In this document: positions 26,224 through 34,650 of the stretch, in pieces
Position numbering within the stretch: the stretch's first letter is position 1
How the letters are laid out: every line of letters begins with the position of its first letter
DNA from: Endomicrobium sp.
GTDB taxonomy: Bacteria > Elusimicrobiota > Endomicrobiia > Endomicrobiales > Endomicrobiaceae
Assembly: GCA_031266185.1 (NCBI GenBank)
Contig: JAISBM010000026.1
Location: 1-60,915, forward strand
Length of the DNA stretch: 60,915 nucleotides
Direction of reading: 5' to 3'
Made by a program: the position numbers and the translations under genes
Notes under the pieces: model-generated
The model's database searches: none
What the model was told of the DNA's origin: nothing
Seen by the model: the letters and a program-made list of their open reading frames with translations, nothing else

Positions 26224-26739
26224 CTATCTTGCTACAAAAAAATCTTTATATTTCAAATAAACTTCTTTTTCTATCATATAAGTTTCGTATCTTTGTTTTT
26301 TAAATTCTGGTGGAAATTCAGGGTAAAAATTTTTTGAATATTCTTCTAAAACTCTCAAGGATTCTTGCGCTCTTTTAAAGTTAGCAACAACTATAGAACA
26401 TAAATCTTTTTTTGAAGTTTCAGACATTTGTCTACCCCAATCGTCAAAAGAATCTCTTTCTTTTATAATGGTATCATAAACGTTTCTTAAAATTTTGTCT
26501 GTATTGTGGCGAATTGCGCGAACTTTTTTATAAAGTTTTCCATCGTTTAAAACAAACCTTAAACTATCTTCTACAACTCTTAATCCTTCTCGGCAACGGT
26601 TTAAATTAGCGTCAATAATCCTTAAAACAGCTTTTTGGGCAGAAACGTTTAGAGAATTTATACAAGAAGAAAAAGATAGATTTGTTTTTTGATTATTAAA
26701 TTTGCTACCAACTTTATTTTTGTGTTTTTTTAGAAGCAT
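26224..26739 (-). CDS. thiD2: stand-alone ThiD2-type HMP-phosphate kinase
   Basis: 171 residues. The core (residues ~30-165) matches the ThiD2 family normally fused to the N terminus of ThiE: RIIDANLNRCREGLRVVEDS, RFVLNDGKLYKKVRAIRH, and FKRAQESLRVLEEYSK with a repeated RExLRVxEE helix. In that family it phosphorylates HMP-phosphate to the pyrophosphate. Here it is free-standing, with thiE 24 kb away and no ThiD in the window. It overlaps rfaE2 by 26 bp and lies upstream of the AlbA_2 and thiC genes. Functional assignment rests on family knowledge. Confidence 0.82.
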   Translation of the reverse strand: MLLKKHKNKVGSKFNNQKTNLSFSSCINSLNVSAQKAVLRIIDANLNRCREGLRVVEDSLRFVLNDGKLYKKVRAIRHNTDKILRNVYDTIIKERDSFDDWGRQMSETSKKDLCSIVVANFKRAQESLRVLEEYSKNFYPEFPPEFKKQRYETYMIEKEVYLKYKDFFVAR

Positions 26740-27214
26740 ATCTTTCTACTATTATGTTTATTAGATTTGTTGTAGATCTACCTTTTACAAAAGGAAATCT
26801 GTACACTTTTTTTACGTATTCTCTGCCAACAATTTCTGATAACCTATAATCGCCACCTTTAACTAAAATGTCTGGGCGAAGTTGGCTTAAAATTTTCTTT
26901 GGAGTTTGTTCTCCAAAAACAACAACATAGTCTACAGGCTTTAATGTAAGTATCACTTTAGCTCTATCTTTTTGGTTTACCAATGGTCTTTTAGGCCCTT
27001 TAAGACAATTTAACGATTTATCTGAATTTATTGCAACTATCAAAATGTCGCCTAAACTTTTAGCTTTATTAAAAAGACTAGTATGACCTAAATGCAATAA
27101 ATCAAAACATCCGTTTGTGAAAACTACTTTTTTACCATCTTTTTGAAGCCTTAAAATCTCTTGCTTCATCTCTCTTCTTGTTAATGCTCTTTTAATATTT
27201 TGTAAATTTTTCAT
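26714..27214 (-). CDS. RfaE2/HldE-C-type cytidylyltransferase
   Basis: 166 residues. The nucleotidyltransferase signature VVFTNGCFDLLHLGHTSLF at about residues 29-47 is the HxGH motif, followed by LIVAINSDKSLNCLKGP, VVFGEQTP and LVKGGDYR, the typical pattern of the ADP-heptose synthase C-terminal half (D-beta-heptose 1-phosphate adenylyltransferase). Homologs make the ADP-heptose donor for LPS core. The kinase half is not adjacent. It overlaps thiD2 and lies 7 bp after gcvPB. Confidence 0.88.
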   Translation of the reverse strand: MKNLQNIKRALTRREMKQEILRLQKDGKKVVFTNGCFDLLHLGHTSLFNKAKSLGDILIVAINSDKSLNCLKGPKRPLVNQKDRAKVILTLKPVDYVVVFGEQTPKKILSQLRPDILVKGGDYRLSEIVGREYVKKVYRFPFVKGRSTTNLINIIVERYASKKTQK

Positions 27215-27221
27215 GTTCTTA

Positions 27222-28649
27222 TTACCATTTTAAAATTGGATTTCTTGCTGCTTCAACTTCGTTTAACCTTTTAACAGGAGTATTAACCGGGGCATCTTTT
27301 ACTTTTTGAGGACATTTATTAGATTCTTCTAATATAATTTTAATAAGTACTTCAACAAATTTGTCTAATGTTTCTTTAGATTCTGTCTCAGTTGGCTCTA
27401 TCATCATTGCTTCTTCTACAATAGCAGGAAAATATACAGTTGGAGCATAATAGCCATAATCTAAAAGTCTTTTAGCAACATCTAATGTTCTCACACTATT
27501 TTTCAAAACAGATTTTGGTGAAAGTACAAATTCGTGCATGCATTTTTCTCCTGCAGGCACATCAACTATATTTTTTAACTTTGCAAGCATATAATTTGCA
27601 TTTAACACTGCTTGTTCTGACACATTTTTTAAACCAACACTTCCTAATGATTTTATATAAACATATGCCTTTAAAAGGACAGAAAAATTCCCAAAAAAAG
27701 ATTTAATTTTGCCAATACTTTTTGATTTTTTATAATTTAAAATATATTTTGACTTTTTAAGTTCTACTCTTGGAACTGGCAAAAAAGGTTCCAAAAAAGC
27801 TTTTACGCCAATAGGGCCTGCGCCTGGCCCACCACCACCATGAGGCGTAGAAAATGTTTTATGTAAATTTATATGCATAACGTCAAAACCCATATCGCCT
27901 GGCCTTATTATCCCCATAACAGCATTAAGGTTTGCTCCATCGTAATACAAAAGGCTTCCATTGTCGTGAACTATTTTTGAAATTTCTAGTACTGATTTTT
28001 CAAATACTCCTAAAGTGTTAGGAACTGTAAGCATAACAGCTGCAACTTCTGGCGTTAAAATTTCTTTTAATTTTTCTATAGATAAACTACCGTCAAGTTC
28101 AGACTTGAAAGGAGTAATGTCAAAACCAGCAAGCGCTGCAGATGCAGGGTTTGTGCCGTGAGCAGAGTCGGGAATAATTATTTTGGTTCTTTTTTGTTTT
28201 ATAGATTTAAAATATTTTGAAATCACTAAAAGGCCTGTAAATTCTCCATGAGCTCCAGCTACAGGTTGTACTGAAAAGTAATCTACCCCAGAAATTTCAC
28301 ATAAATCTTTTTCTAGTTTATAAATTACTTCTAAAACACCTTGCATACTCTCTTGTGCTTGATAAGGATGAATAGCATTAAACTCGTTAAACTTTGCAAT
28401 ACGTTCATTGATTAAGGGATTGTATTTCATAGTACATGAACCAAGCGGATAAAATGTTGTACTTAAAGCATAGTTTTGCCTTGAAAGGTTTATAAAATGT
28501 CTAAGCAAGTCACTTTCAGCAATATTTGGAAGACCCAAATAAGAATTTCTTTTTAAGTTTTCTGAGATTTGATAGTCATATTCTACATCTAAATTTACAC
28601 TATAAGCGGGTTTACATTCGCTAGACATCTCATTTAATAATTTTTCCAT
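27222..28649 (-). CDS. gcvPB: glycine dehydrogenase (decarboxylating) subunit 2
   Basis: About 475 residues from the ATG at 28649, which has GAAGGAA six bases upstream. Subunit 2 of the two-part P-protein: PLP-binding lysine in MHINLHKTFSTPHGGGGPG, plus HGTNPASAALAGF and TMKYNPLINE. With subunit 1 and H protein it decarboxylates glycine and passes the aminomethyl group to the lipoamide of GcvH. It follows gcvPA and gcvH directly. No gcvT was found in the window. Confidence 0.96.
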   Translation of the reverse strand: MEKLLNEMSSECKPAYSVNLDVEYDYQISENLKRNSYLGLPNIAESDLLRHFINLSRQNYALSTTFYPLGSCTMKYNPLINERIAKFNEFNAIHPYQAQESMQGVLEVIYKLEKDLCEISGVDYFSVQPVAGAHGEFTGLLVISKYFKSIKQKRTKIIIPDSAHGTNPASAALAGFDITPFKSELDGSLSIEKLKEILTPEVAAVMLTVPNTLGVFEKSVLEISKIVHDNGSLLYYDGANLNAVMGIIRPGDMGFDVMHINLHKTFSTPHGGGGPGAGPIGVKAFLEPFLPVPRVELKKSKYILNYKKSKSIGKIKSFFGNFSVLLKAYVYIKSLGSVGLKNVSEQAVLNANYMLAKLKNIVDVPAGEKCMHEFVLSPKSVLKNSVRTLDVAKRLLDYGYYAPTVYFPAIVEEAMMIEPTETESKETLDKFVEVLIKIILEESNKCPQKVKDAPVNTPVKRLNEVEAARNPILKW

Positions 28650-28686
28650 TTGTGTTCCTTCTACATTAAAAACAAAAATTTTATTT

Positions 28687-30018
28687 TTATATTTTTGCAA
28701 GGAGTTCTACTAATTTGTCTATCTCTTTTTTGGTTCTCTGTTCTGTTACACAAAACAATAAACAGTTTGCTAAGTTCTCATTAAAGTCAGATAAATCTAA
28801 GGGGCCTAAAATATTATTTTTCAATAAAACTTTGTTTATCTTTTTTATATTTTTTTGAGTTTCTATTACAAACTCGTTAAAAAAAGTTTTGTTTTCAAAC
28901 TTTACTTTAAAACCCTCTAAAGACTTAATTTTGTTAAACGCATATCTAGCTTTTGAGATATTCGTTTTAGCAAGGTTAACAAAACCTTCGGCTCCCCAAC
29001 CAGCTAAAAACACGCAACCTGCTAAAGCATTTAAAGACGCGTTTGTACACATGTTAGATGTAGCTTTTTCTCTTCTTATATGCTGTTCTCGAGACTGTAA
29101 AGTTAAAACAAAACCTCTTTTATGATCTCTGTCTGTAGTTTGACCTACAATTCTGCCCGGCATTTTCCATTCTAAAGATTTTTTTACAGCCATAAAACCA
29201 AAAGTCGACCCGCCTACAGCCATTGGAGAACCTAAAACTTGTCCTTCTCCAACAGCAATGTCTGCATTATATTCTCCAGGAGCTTGAAAAAGTCCAAGAG
29301 ATAAAGGGTTAACCACAGCAATAAATAAACCATTTTTAGATTTTGTAGCAGTGGACAACATTTGCATATCTTCGATTATACCTAAATAATTTGGAGACTG
29401 TATTACAACAGCTGCAGTGTTGTCATCTATATTAGCTTCTAAAACAGTTCTCTCTATTGCACCATCGGCTCCTTGATGTAAAACAACTAGTTCTGCTTTA
29501 GAGTTTTCCAAATAAGTTTTAACTGTTTGTATATATTCTGGATGAAGCAAAGAAGAAATTAATATTTTATTTTTTCCACTCATTCTTAAAGCAAAAAGAA
29601 CAGCCTCTGCTACTGATGTAGAGCCGTCATATAAAGATGCGTTTGCAATATCTAATCCCGTTAAAGTACAAATTAAACTTTGATACTCAAAAATAGCTTG
29701 TAGCGTACCTTGACTTGCTTCTGCCTGGTATGGAGTATAAGCCGTTAAAAATTCTGACCTGCCAATAACTTCCCAAACTAAAGAAGGTATATAATGATCG
29801 TAAATCCCTGCACCTTTAAAAGTGGTAAAAATTTTATTTTTTAAAGCTAACCTCTTAAAAGAATTCAAAAGCTCTTGTTCTGTTTGTCCACTAGAAATGT
29901 TTAACTCTTTAACTCTTAAATCTTTAGGGATATCACTAAAAAGCTCATCTATACTTGTAACACCTATAGAATCTAACATCTGTTTTTTTGCTTTGTAATT
30001 TTGTTGTGTATAGTCCAT
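28687..30018 (-). CDS. gcvPA: glycine dehydrogenase (decarboxylating) subunit 1
   Basis: 443 residues, the N-terminal half of P-protein in the split bacterial type. Signs are FKGAGIYDHYIPSLVWE, YTPYQAEASQGTLQAIFEYQ and GSPMAVGGSTFGFMAVKK, with FVLTLQSREQHIRREKATSN as the conserved C-terminal block. It works with subunit 2 as an alpha2-beta2 enzyme. It lies 10 bp behind gcvH, with a Shine-Dalgarno (AGGT) close to the ATG. Confidence 0.96.
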   Translation of the reverse strand: MDYTQQNYKAKKQMLDSIGVTSIDELFSDIPKDLRVKELNISSGQTEQELLNSFKRLALKNKIFTTFKGAGIYDHYIPSLVWEVIGRSEFLTAYTPYQAEASQGTLQAIFEYQSLICTLTGLDIANASLYDGSTSVAEAVLFALRMSGKNKILISSLLHPEYIQTVKTYLENSKAELVVLHQGADGAIERTVLEANIDDNTAAVVIQSPNYLGIIEDMQMLSTATKSKNGLFIAVVNPLSLGLFQAPGEYNADIAVGEGQVLGSPMAVGGSTFGFMAVKKSLEWKMPGRIVGQTTDRDHKRGFVLTLQSREQHIRREKATSNMCTNASLNALAGCVFLAGWGAEGFVNLAKTNISKARYAFNKIKSLEGFKVKFENKTFFNEFVIETQKNIKKINKVLLKNNILGPLDLSDFNENLANCLLFCVTEQRTKKEIDKLVELLAKI

Positions 30019-30028
30019 ATTACCTATT

Positions 30029-30403
30029 TTAAACTATTGTTTGATATGCTTGCGCATTTAATAAACTATTGAGTTCTGTCTTGTCTGATAGTTCAATCGT
30101 AAACAAGTAACCTTGCTCATACGGTGATTGGTTTACAAGTTCAGGGTTAGATAAAACATTATCATTTATAGCAATAACTTTACCACTAACAGGAACATAT
30201 ATATCAAAAGCAGATTTGACAGATTCTATCACTGCAACTGGAGAATCTTTTTTTACAGTTCTACCAATTTCTGGAAGTTCAACATGAACAATATCTGTTA
30301 TTTCGTGTTGAGCAAAATCTGTTATACCAACTATAGCTTTATTGTCCTCTACTCTTATCCATTCATGCGTTTTTGTATACTTTAAATTTTGTGGTATGTT
30401 CAT
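30029..30403 (-). CDS. gcvH: glycine cleavage system H protein
   Basis: About 124 residues from the ATG at 30403 (AAGGAAC upstream). The lipoyl domain has the modified lysine in the segment PVAVIESVKSAFDIYVPVSG. The N-terminal LKYTKTHEWIRVEDN and C-terminal SPYEQGYLFTIEL match GcvH well. It carries aminomethyl groups between P and T proteins. It starts the gcv part of the operon, just behind the barrel gene. Confidence 0.96.
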   Translation of the reverse strand: MNIPQNLKYTKTHEWIRVEDNKAIVGITDFAQHEITDIVHVELPEIGRTVKKDSPVAVIESVKSAFDIYVPVSGKVIAINDNVLSNPELVNQSPYEQGYLFTIELSDKTELNSLLNAQAYQTIV

Positions 30404-30429
30404 TATTGTTCCTTTTAACAAATTATCTT

Positions 30430-30930
30430 TTACAAATAAAGTCTTACACTTACATTTGGAATATCGTCTACATCACTTGAAAATCTGGTAAAGTTGCTAC
30501 CTACAGTTAACCTTAGTCCACACTCTGATGAAAGAGATAAATTATCTAAAACAAACCACTCTACACCAAGCCCTCCAATGAAAGTTACATCTTGTTTAGA
30601 ATCCTTGCCTGAATGTACACCTACTGTAGGCGATACATATACATTCAACTTTTTATATGCTTTAATTATTCTTAACGCTTTTACACCAAAAGCATAGGCA
30701 TTACCAAACCTACCACTATAACCACCGCTAACTGTTCTAAAACTAAAAAAACCTTCAAGACCAACTATATTTGTTAAATAATACCTTACAGCTAACGCTG
30801 TATTCCCTATCCACGTAGTATTTGTACCTATTGTAAACTTGCCTTTAAAACTATTAACTCTTCCTTCCTGAGCAAAAACACAAACATTTAATAGAAATAT
30901 AAAAATAATGGACAAAATCAATTTTTTCAT
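30430..30930 (-). CDS. small outer-membrane beta-barrel protein
   Basis: 166 residues. A clear signal peptide (MKKLILSIIFIFLLNVCVFA, then QEGRV) precedes about eight amphipathic strands (ALAVRYYLTNIVGLEGFFSF, LGVEWFVLDNLSLSSECGL, VSVRLYL). The length and strand number fit an eight-stranded OmpA/OmpW-type barrel. The C terminus ends in Leu rather than Phe, and the exact family is not recognised. It lies in the operon between a TPR protein and gcvH with no functional link evident. Confidence 0.7.
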   Translation of the reverse strand: MKKLILSIIFIFLLNVCVFAQEGRVNSFKGKFTIGTNTTWIGNTALAVRYYLTNIVGLEGFFSFRTVSGGYSGRFGNAYAFGVKALRIIKAYKKLNVYVSPTVGVHSGKDSKQDVTFIGGLGVEWFVLDNLSLSSECGLRLTVGSNFTRFSSDVDDIPNVSVRLYL

Positions 30931-30948
30931 TAACTTTTCCTCTCTTGT

Positions 30949-31581
30949 TTATTTTATTTCATTAATTCTATTTTGAGCTTTTTCTGCTTCTAAAGTTGCA
31001 GGGAAATTGATCAAAATTTCGTTAAACGTTTTTACTGCCTCATCTCTAGAACCTGAAAGAAGATAATATTCAGCTAAGTTTAAATAAACATCCTTTATTA
31101 AAAAATGGCTGGGATACTTATCTATAAACTCCTTTGAAGCGTTTATAGCATTAAAGTAATCTTGTTTTGTATCAAAGATATAAATTATTCTAACTTGAGC
31201 TAAAGGTTTTATTTTTTCAGGTTTTGCATCTTTTACAGTATCGTTTAAAAGTTTTAATGCTTCTTCATACGCACCTATTTGAGTAAACATGTCTGCCTTT
31301 AAAAGTCTTGCCTGGTATGCTGCAGGCATTTTAGTGTACTTAGATATTGTTTCATCTAATAGTTCTACCCCCTGTTTTTGGTTTCCTTGAGAAAAAGCAA
31401 CATAAGCTGAAGCTAGTTTTGTAGAAGCTACATTGTTTTGGCGATGTTTGAAACATACAACAAAAATAATTGTAACAACAACTGCTAAACCAATGCTTAT
31501 AGATGTAAAAAATTTAATCCTTTTATCCTCTTTTTGTTTTTTTAACAGTTTTGAGATCATTGTTTTTAAGTTAACTTTCAT
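30949..31581 (-). CDS. YfgM-like TPR membrane protein
   Basis: 210 residues. Short cytoplasmic N terminus, one transmembrane helix (about 25-43), then tetratricopeptide-like repeats (LASAYVAFSQGNQKQGVELL, YQARLLKADMFTQIGAYEEAL, DYFNAINASKEFIDKYPSHFL, LNLAEYYLLSGSRDEAVKTF). Similar single-pass TPR proteins (YfgM, CpoB-like) act on the periplasmic side. First gene of the nine-gene run ending at thiC, so its upstream region (31582-31842) should hold the promoter, but no convincing -35/-10 pair stands out. Confidence 0.75.
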   Translation of the reverse strand: MKVNLKTMISKLLKKQKEDKRIKFFTSISIGLAVVVTIIFVVCFKHRQNNVASTKLASAYVAFSQGNQKQGVELLDETISKYTKMPAAYQARLLKADMFTQIGAYEEALKLLNDTVKDAKPEKIKPLAQVRIIYIFDTKQDYFNAINASKEFIDKYPSHFLIKDVYLNLAEYYLLSGSRDEAVKTFNEILINFPATLEAEKAQNRINEIK

Positions 31582-31842
31582 TTTATTTGATCCTCATTTA
31601 TTTATTTCTCTATACAACTTATTATGAAAGACTTCCGTGCAGTAAATAATTTTAACTTGAAAATTATAACAAAGCATTACTTTACAGTCAATTAAAACTG
31701 CATTTATTCTTATGTATTTTGACAGTCTATTTTATTATAACATTAGAAAAAAATTATTCATAATAAATATCTGGCTTGACTGGCTTTAAGAAAAAGTAAG
31801 ATTTCACCAATATAAATTGTTAGTTTGTGAGCTAAATGCAGA

Positions 31843-32054
31843 GATCTAGTTTAGAATCTTATCGGAGTTACCTTAAAGAGCAGCTTATGAGCAATAAACA
31901 TTTAATATTTCAAATTAGCACTGGTTGAAGCAAAATACATTTAAGCCTTTGTTGTCTTACCATTTTGCAAGTTTGCTAATTTGTTTAAATGTTTGTCGCG
32001 ATTGCTCTCTGAGTGAGCCACTCTAGTAACGTAGATAAGATTCTAAACTAGGTC
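31843..32054 (-). repeat. MITE-like element, copy B (full length, inverted)
   Basis: 212 bp, the reverse complement of the arrangement in copies A and C. The ends are GATCTAGTTTAGAATCTTAT and, at the other side, ATAAGATTCTAAACTAGGTC; the inverted termini extend inward with bulges (GAGCAATAAACATT against GATTGCTC). It lies in the gap between the TPR operon start and yraN (31582-32107), where no gene is seen. The remainder of that gap shows nothing recognisable. Confidence 0.85.
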
Positions 32055-32107
32055 AAACTAAGCGAACCGTCTGAGCAACAAAAGATTACTGTCAGGTACA
32101 ACAATTG

Positions 32108-32485
32108 TTAAATATAAAATTGGTCACACTTAAGGCTAAACGCAGATTGAATTAATTCAATTTTATTATTATATATTGCTATTATGTCAAAACGTATCTC
32201 GCTTTTGATATTGTTTTTCTTTACGTAGACAATAGCAGACTTAATAATTTTTTGTTGTTTAGGAAATGTTACAGCTTCTTGAGGAGTGCCAGCATATAAA
32301 GACTTTCTATATTTTACCTCTATAAAAACTAGTGTGTCTTTATCTTTTGCAACTATGTCTATTTCGCCAAACTTAGTAGTAAAGTTTGTTGTTAAAATTT
32401 TATACTTGAGTTTTTTTATATACGACAACGCTTCTTTTTCTTTATCAAAACCTACACCTCTTGCAGTTATTGGTTTTAAAAACAC
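32108..32485 (-). CDS. yraN: UPF0102 (YraN) endonuclease-like protein
   Basis: 125 residues. The PD-(D/E)XK-like core of UPF0102 is seen: GEIDIVAKDKDTLVFIEVKYRKS. Family members are small nuclease-fold proteins of unclear role, commonly near rnhB as here: it lies 17 bp downstream of rnhB at the end of the translation operon. Confidence 0.9.
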   Translation of the reverse strand: MFLKPITARGVGFDKEKEALSYIKKLKYKILTTNFTTKFGEIDIVAKDKDTLVFIEVKYRKSLYAGTPQEAVTFPKQQKIIKSAIVYVKKNNIKSEIRFDIIAIYNNKIELIQSAFSLKCDQFYI

Positions 32486-32502
32486 AAAATTTATCCTATA
32501 CT

Positions 32503-33117
32503 CTACTTTAGTTGACTTATATTACATATCGGCGCAAAAGATTTTCTATGTATTGGACAAATACCATATACTTTTATAGCCTCAATATGCTTTTTAGTAC
32601 CATAACCCTTGTGGTTCTCAAACCCGTATAAAGGATATTCTTTTGCATATTTATCCATTAAAGTGTCTCTTGTAACCTTTGCAAGTATTGAAGCTGCCGC
32701 AATTGCAGCACTTTTTGCATCTCCCCCAACAATTGTTTCTTGAGTAATATCTAAACCTTTTACTTTACAATTACCATCTATTAAACAAATGTCTGGTTTT
32801 TTTTCTAATTGTAAAATACTATTTTTCATTGCAAGAAGCGTAGCTTGCAAAATATTTATTTTGTCTATTGTGTTGCTATCTACAGCAGAGATAGCATAAA
32901 ACAAAGCTTTTTCTTTTATTATTTTAAAAAGGATTTCTCTTTTTTTTGATGATAATTTTTTCGAATCGTTTAAATTGCCAATCATGCAGTTTTTGGGGAG
33001 AACAACAGCTGAAGCTACTACAGGGCCAGCTAAAGGACCTCTCCCAGCCTCATCGATACCAGCTACGAGCTTGAGCCCCTTACTGTAAAAAATTTTATCA
33101 AAAGCAAATAGATCCAT
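32503..33117 (-). CDS. rnhB: ribonuclease HII
   Basis: 204 residues. The conserved start GIDEAGRGPLAGPVVASAV carries catalytic Asp and Glu, and LIDGN supplies another Asp. SIPLAKVTRD-type pattern appears as SILAKVTRDTLM, and KGYGTKKHIEAI is the C-terminal signature. It removes ribonucleotides from DNA-RNA hybrids. It lies 7 bp behind rplS in the operon rpsP-khpA-rimM-trmD-rplS-rnhB-yraN. Confidence 0.95.
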   Translation of the reverse strand: MDLFAFDKIFYSKGLKLVAGIDEAGRGPLAGPVVASAVVLPKNCMIGNLNDSKKLSSKKREILFKIIKEKALFYAISAVDSNTIDKINILQATLLAMKNSILQLEKKPDICLIDGNCKVKGLDITQETIVGGDAKSAAIAAASILAKVTRDTLMDKYAKEYPLYGFENHKGYGTKKHIEAIKVYGICPIHRKSFAPICNISQLK

Positions 33118-33124
33118 CTATTTT

Positions 33125-33532
33125 TTAGTTTGTAAAAGATACTTGAGCTGACTTTGCTTTATTAGTACTTGCAACTCTTCTTGAAGAATCTTCAGAAATT
33201 CTTGCAGCTTTCCCTGAAAGATCTCTTAAATAATATAGCTTTGCTCTGCGCACTTTCCCATATCTTACAACTTCAATTTTTTCAATGTGAGGAGAATTTA
33301 TAGGAAAAATCAATTCTACTCCTACACCAAAAGAAACTTTCCTCAATGTAAAAGTTTCTGAAAGCCCACTGCCCTTCATGCGCATTACTATGCCTTCAAT
33401 AACCTGAACTCTTTCATTTGAACCTTCAATTACTTTAAAGTATACTTTTACCTGATCACCAGGTCTAAAAGATATGCCTAAGTCTTTTTTTTGCGCTAAT
33501 TGGACATATTCTAGCAATGACACTTGCCCCAC
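33125..33532 (-). CDS. rplS: 50S ribosomal protein L19
   Basis: 135 residues. L19 motifs are [42 protein letters not shown] and [20 protein letters not shown]. The start is a GTG (33532) with a strong Shine-Dalgarno (GAGGAGG) seven bases before it. The C-terminal ~20 residues are Ser/Lys-rich. The leader upstream contains a GC-rich hairpin, described separately. Confidence 0.95.
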   Translation of the reverse strand: MGQVSLLEYVQLAQKKDLGISFRPGDQVKVYFKVIEGSNERVQVIEGIVMRMKGSGLSETFTLRKVSFGVGVELIFPINSPHIEKIEVVRYGKVRRAKLYYLRDLSGKAARISEDSSRRVASTNKAKSAQVSFTN

Positions 33533-33542
33533 GATACCTCCT

Positions 33543-33590
33543 CATAGATAAAAAACTAATCGCCTCCCCTTGATCGCTTGGGGCAGCCAA
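33543..33590 (-). promoter_or_regulatory. hairpin leader between trmD and rplS
   Basis: On the minus strand, TGGCTGCCCC pairs with GGGGAGGC around an AT-containing loop and is followed by a T run (TTTTTT) before the rplS Shine-Dalgarno. In this AT-rich genome such a GC-rich stem is unlikely by chance. It could be an attenuator for L19 autoregulation or an internal partial terminator. Confidence 0.4.
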
Positions 33591-33599
33591 GAAGTTAAA

Positions 33600-34343
33600 T
33601 TAAATAATATCTTTCAGTCTATTTTTTTCTTTACTCGTACAAAGCAATCCCAACAAATCCGGGCGCCGTTTTCTTGTGCGCTCATATGCTTCACTTTTCC
33701 GCCATAGGTCAATCTTTTTATGATCTCCAGACAACAAAACCTCAGGAACTTTGTTCCCTTTAAATACAGCCGGCCTTGTATAATGTGCATAATCTAAAAT
33801 CCCGTTATAAAACGAATCATTTTTAACTGAAGATTCTTCTTTTACAACTCCAGGAAGCAGCCTTGCAAGGCTGTCTACTACCACCATGGCAGGAATTTCG
33901 CCACCTGTAAGAACATAATCACCTATAGATATTTCTTCATCAACATAGTTAATAATACGTTCATCTATGCCCTCATAATGTCCGCAAACAAAAACTAAAT
34001 GTTTAAGCTTTGAAAATTTTTTTATGATTTCATTATTTAAAGTTTTACCTTGTGGTGACATGTAAATAACGTAAGGTTTAGAATAATAATTCTTATAAAG
34101 ATTGTTCTTCTTTTTTACACCTACACTCTTTATAGCATCATATAAAGGTTCTGGCTTTAAAACCATTCCTACCCCACCACCAAATGGCTTATCATCAACT
34201 TTTTTATGTTTATCTTTAGAAAAAGACCTTATATCTGTAACTTTTATCTGTAAAATACCATTTTTTACTGCTCTTACTATCAAGCTTTCCGTAAAAGGTC
34301 CTTGAAACATTTTTGGAAATATTGTAAGAATATCAATCTTCAT
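33600..34343 (-). CDS. trmD: tRNA (guanine-N1)-methyltransferase
   Basis: 247 residues. TrmD methylates G37 of tRNAs with a G36pG37 sequence. SPOUT features are MKIDILTIFPKMF at the start, GGGVGMVLKPEPLYDAI, YMSPQGKTLNN, VCGHYEGIDERI and ISIGDYVLTGGEIPAMVV with the knot. It overlaps rimM by 11 bp; the order rimM-trmD-rplS is widely conserved. Confidence 0.96.
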   Translation of the reverse strand: MKIDILTIFPKMFQGPFTESLIVRAVKNGILQIKVTDIRSFSKDKHKKVDDKPFGGGVGMVLKPEPLYDAIKSVGVKKKNNLYKNYYSKPYVIYMSPQGKTLNNEIIKKFSKLKHLVFVCGHYEGIDERIINYVDEEISIGDYVLTGGEIPAMVVVDSLARLLPGVVKEESSVKNDSFYNGILDYAHYTRPAVFKGNKVPEVLLSGDHKKIDLWRKSEAYERTRKRRPDLLGLLCTSKEKNRLKDII

Positions 34344-34644
34344 ACACTAAATAACCGTTATACTCAAAAGTATCATCAGCCGATTTTACTTGACCGTAAA
34401 TATCATCATACTCTTTGGGCAAAACTACAAAAACTTTTTTTCTTGTAATATTTACTTCTTTTATTACATTTTTCAAAGCAGGAATCAAAACTTCTTCATT
34501 ATAATACTTAACAACCCAGATATCGTTACTACCAGTAGCTATAATATCAGAAAGAACTCCTAGCCTATATCCATTTTGATTAAAAACCTCAAAACCTAAT
34601 ATATCGGAGATCTTCCACTTTAAATCATTTTTTTTAAAATCCAT
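34333..34644 (-). CDS. rimM: RimM-like protein, PRC-barrel domain only
   Basis: 103 residues against ~170 for normal RimM. The visible part is the C-terminal PRC-barrel: LKWKISDILGFEVFNQNGYR, LGVLSDIIATGSNDIWVVKY and VLIPALKNVIKEVNI. The N-terminal RimM domain (the piece that begins with a GKI..PHGIKGE-type motif) is absent: only about 7 residues precede the barrel, and just 6 bp separate its start from the khpA stop. It is not an assembly break within the gene as seen. It keeps the canonical position between khpA and trmD and probably still assists 30S maturation with S19, but this needs proof. Confidence 0.75.
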   Translation of the reverse strand: MDFKKNDLKWKISDILGFEVFNQNGYRLGVLSDIIATGSNDIWVVKYYNEEVLIPALKNVIKEVNITRKKVFVVLPKEYDDIYGQVKSADDTFEYNGYLVYED

Positions 34645-34650
34645 TTACTT

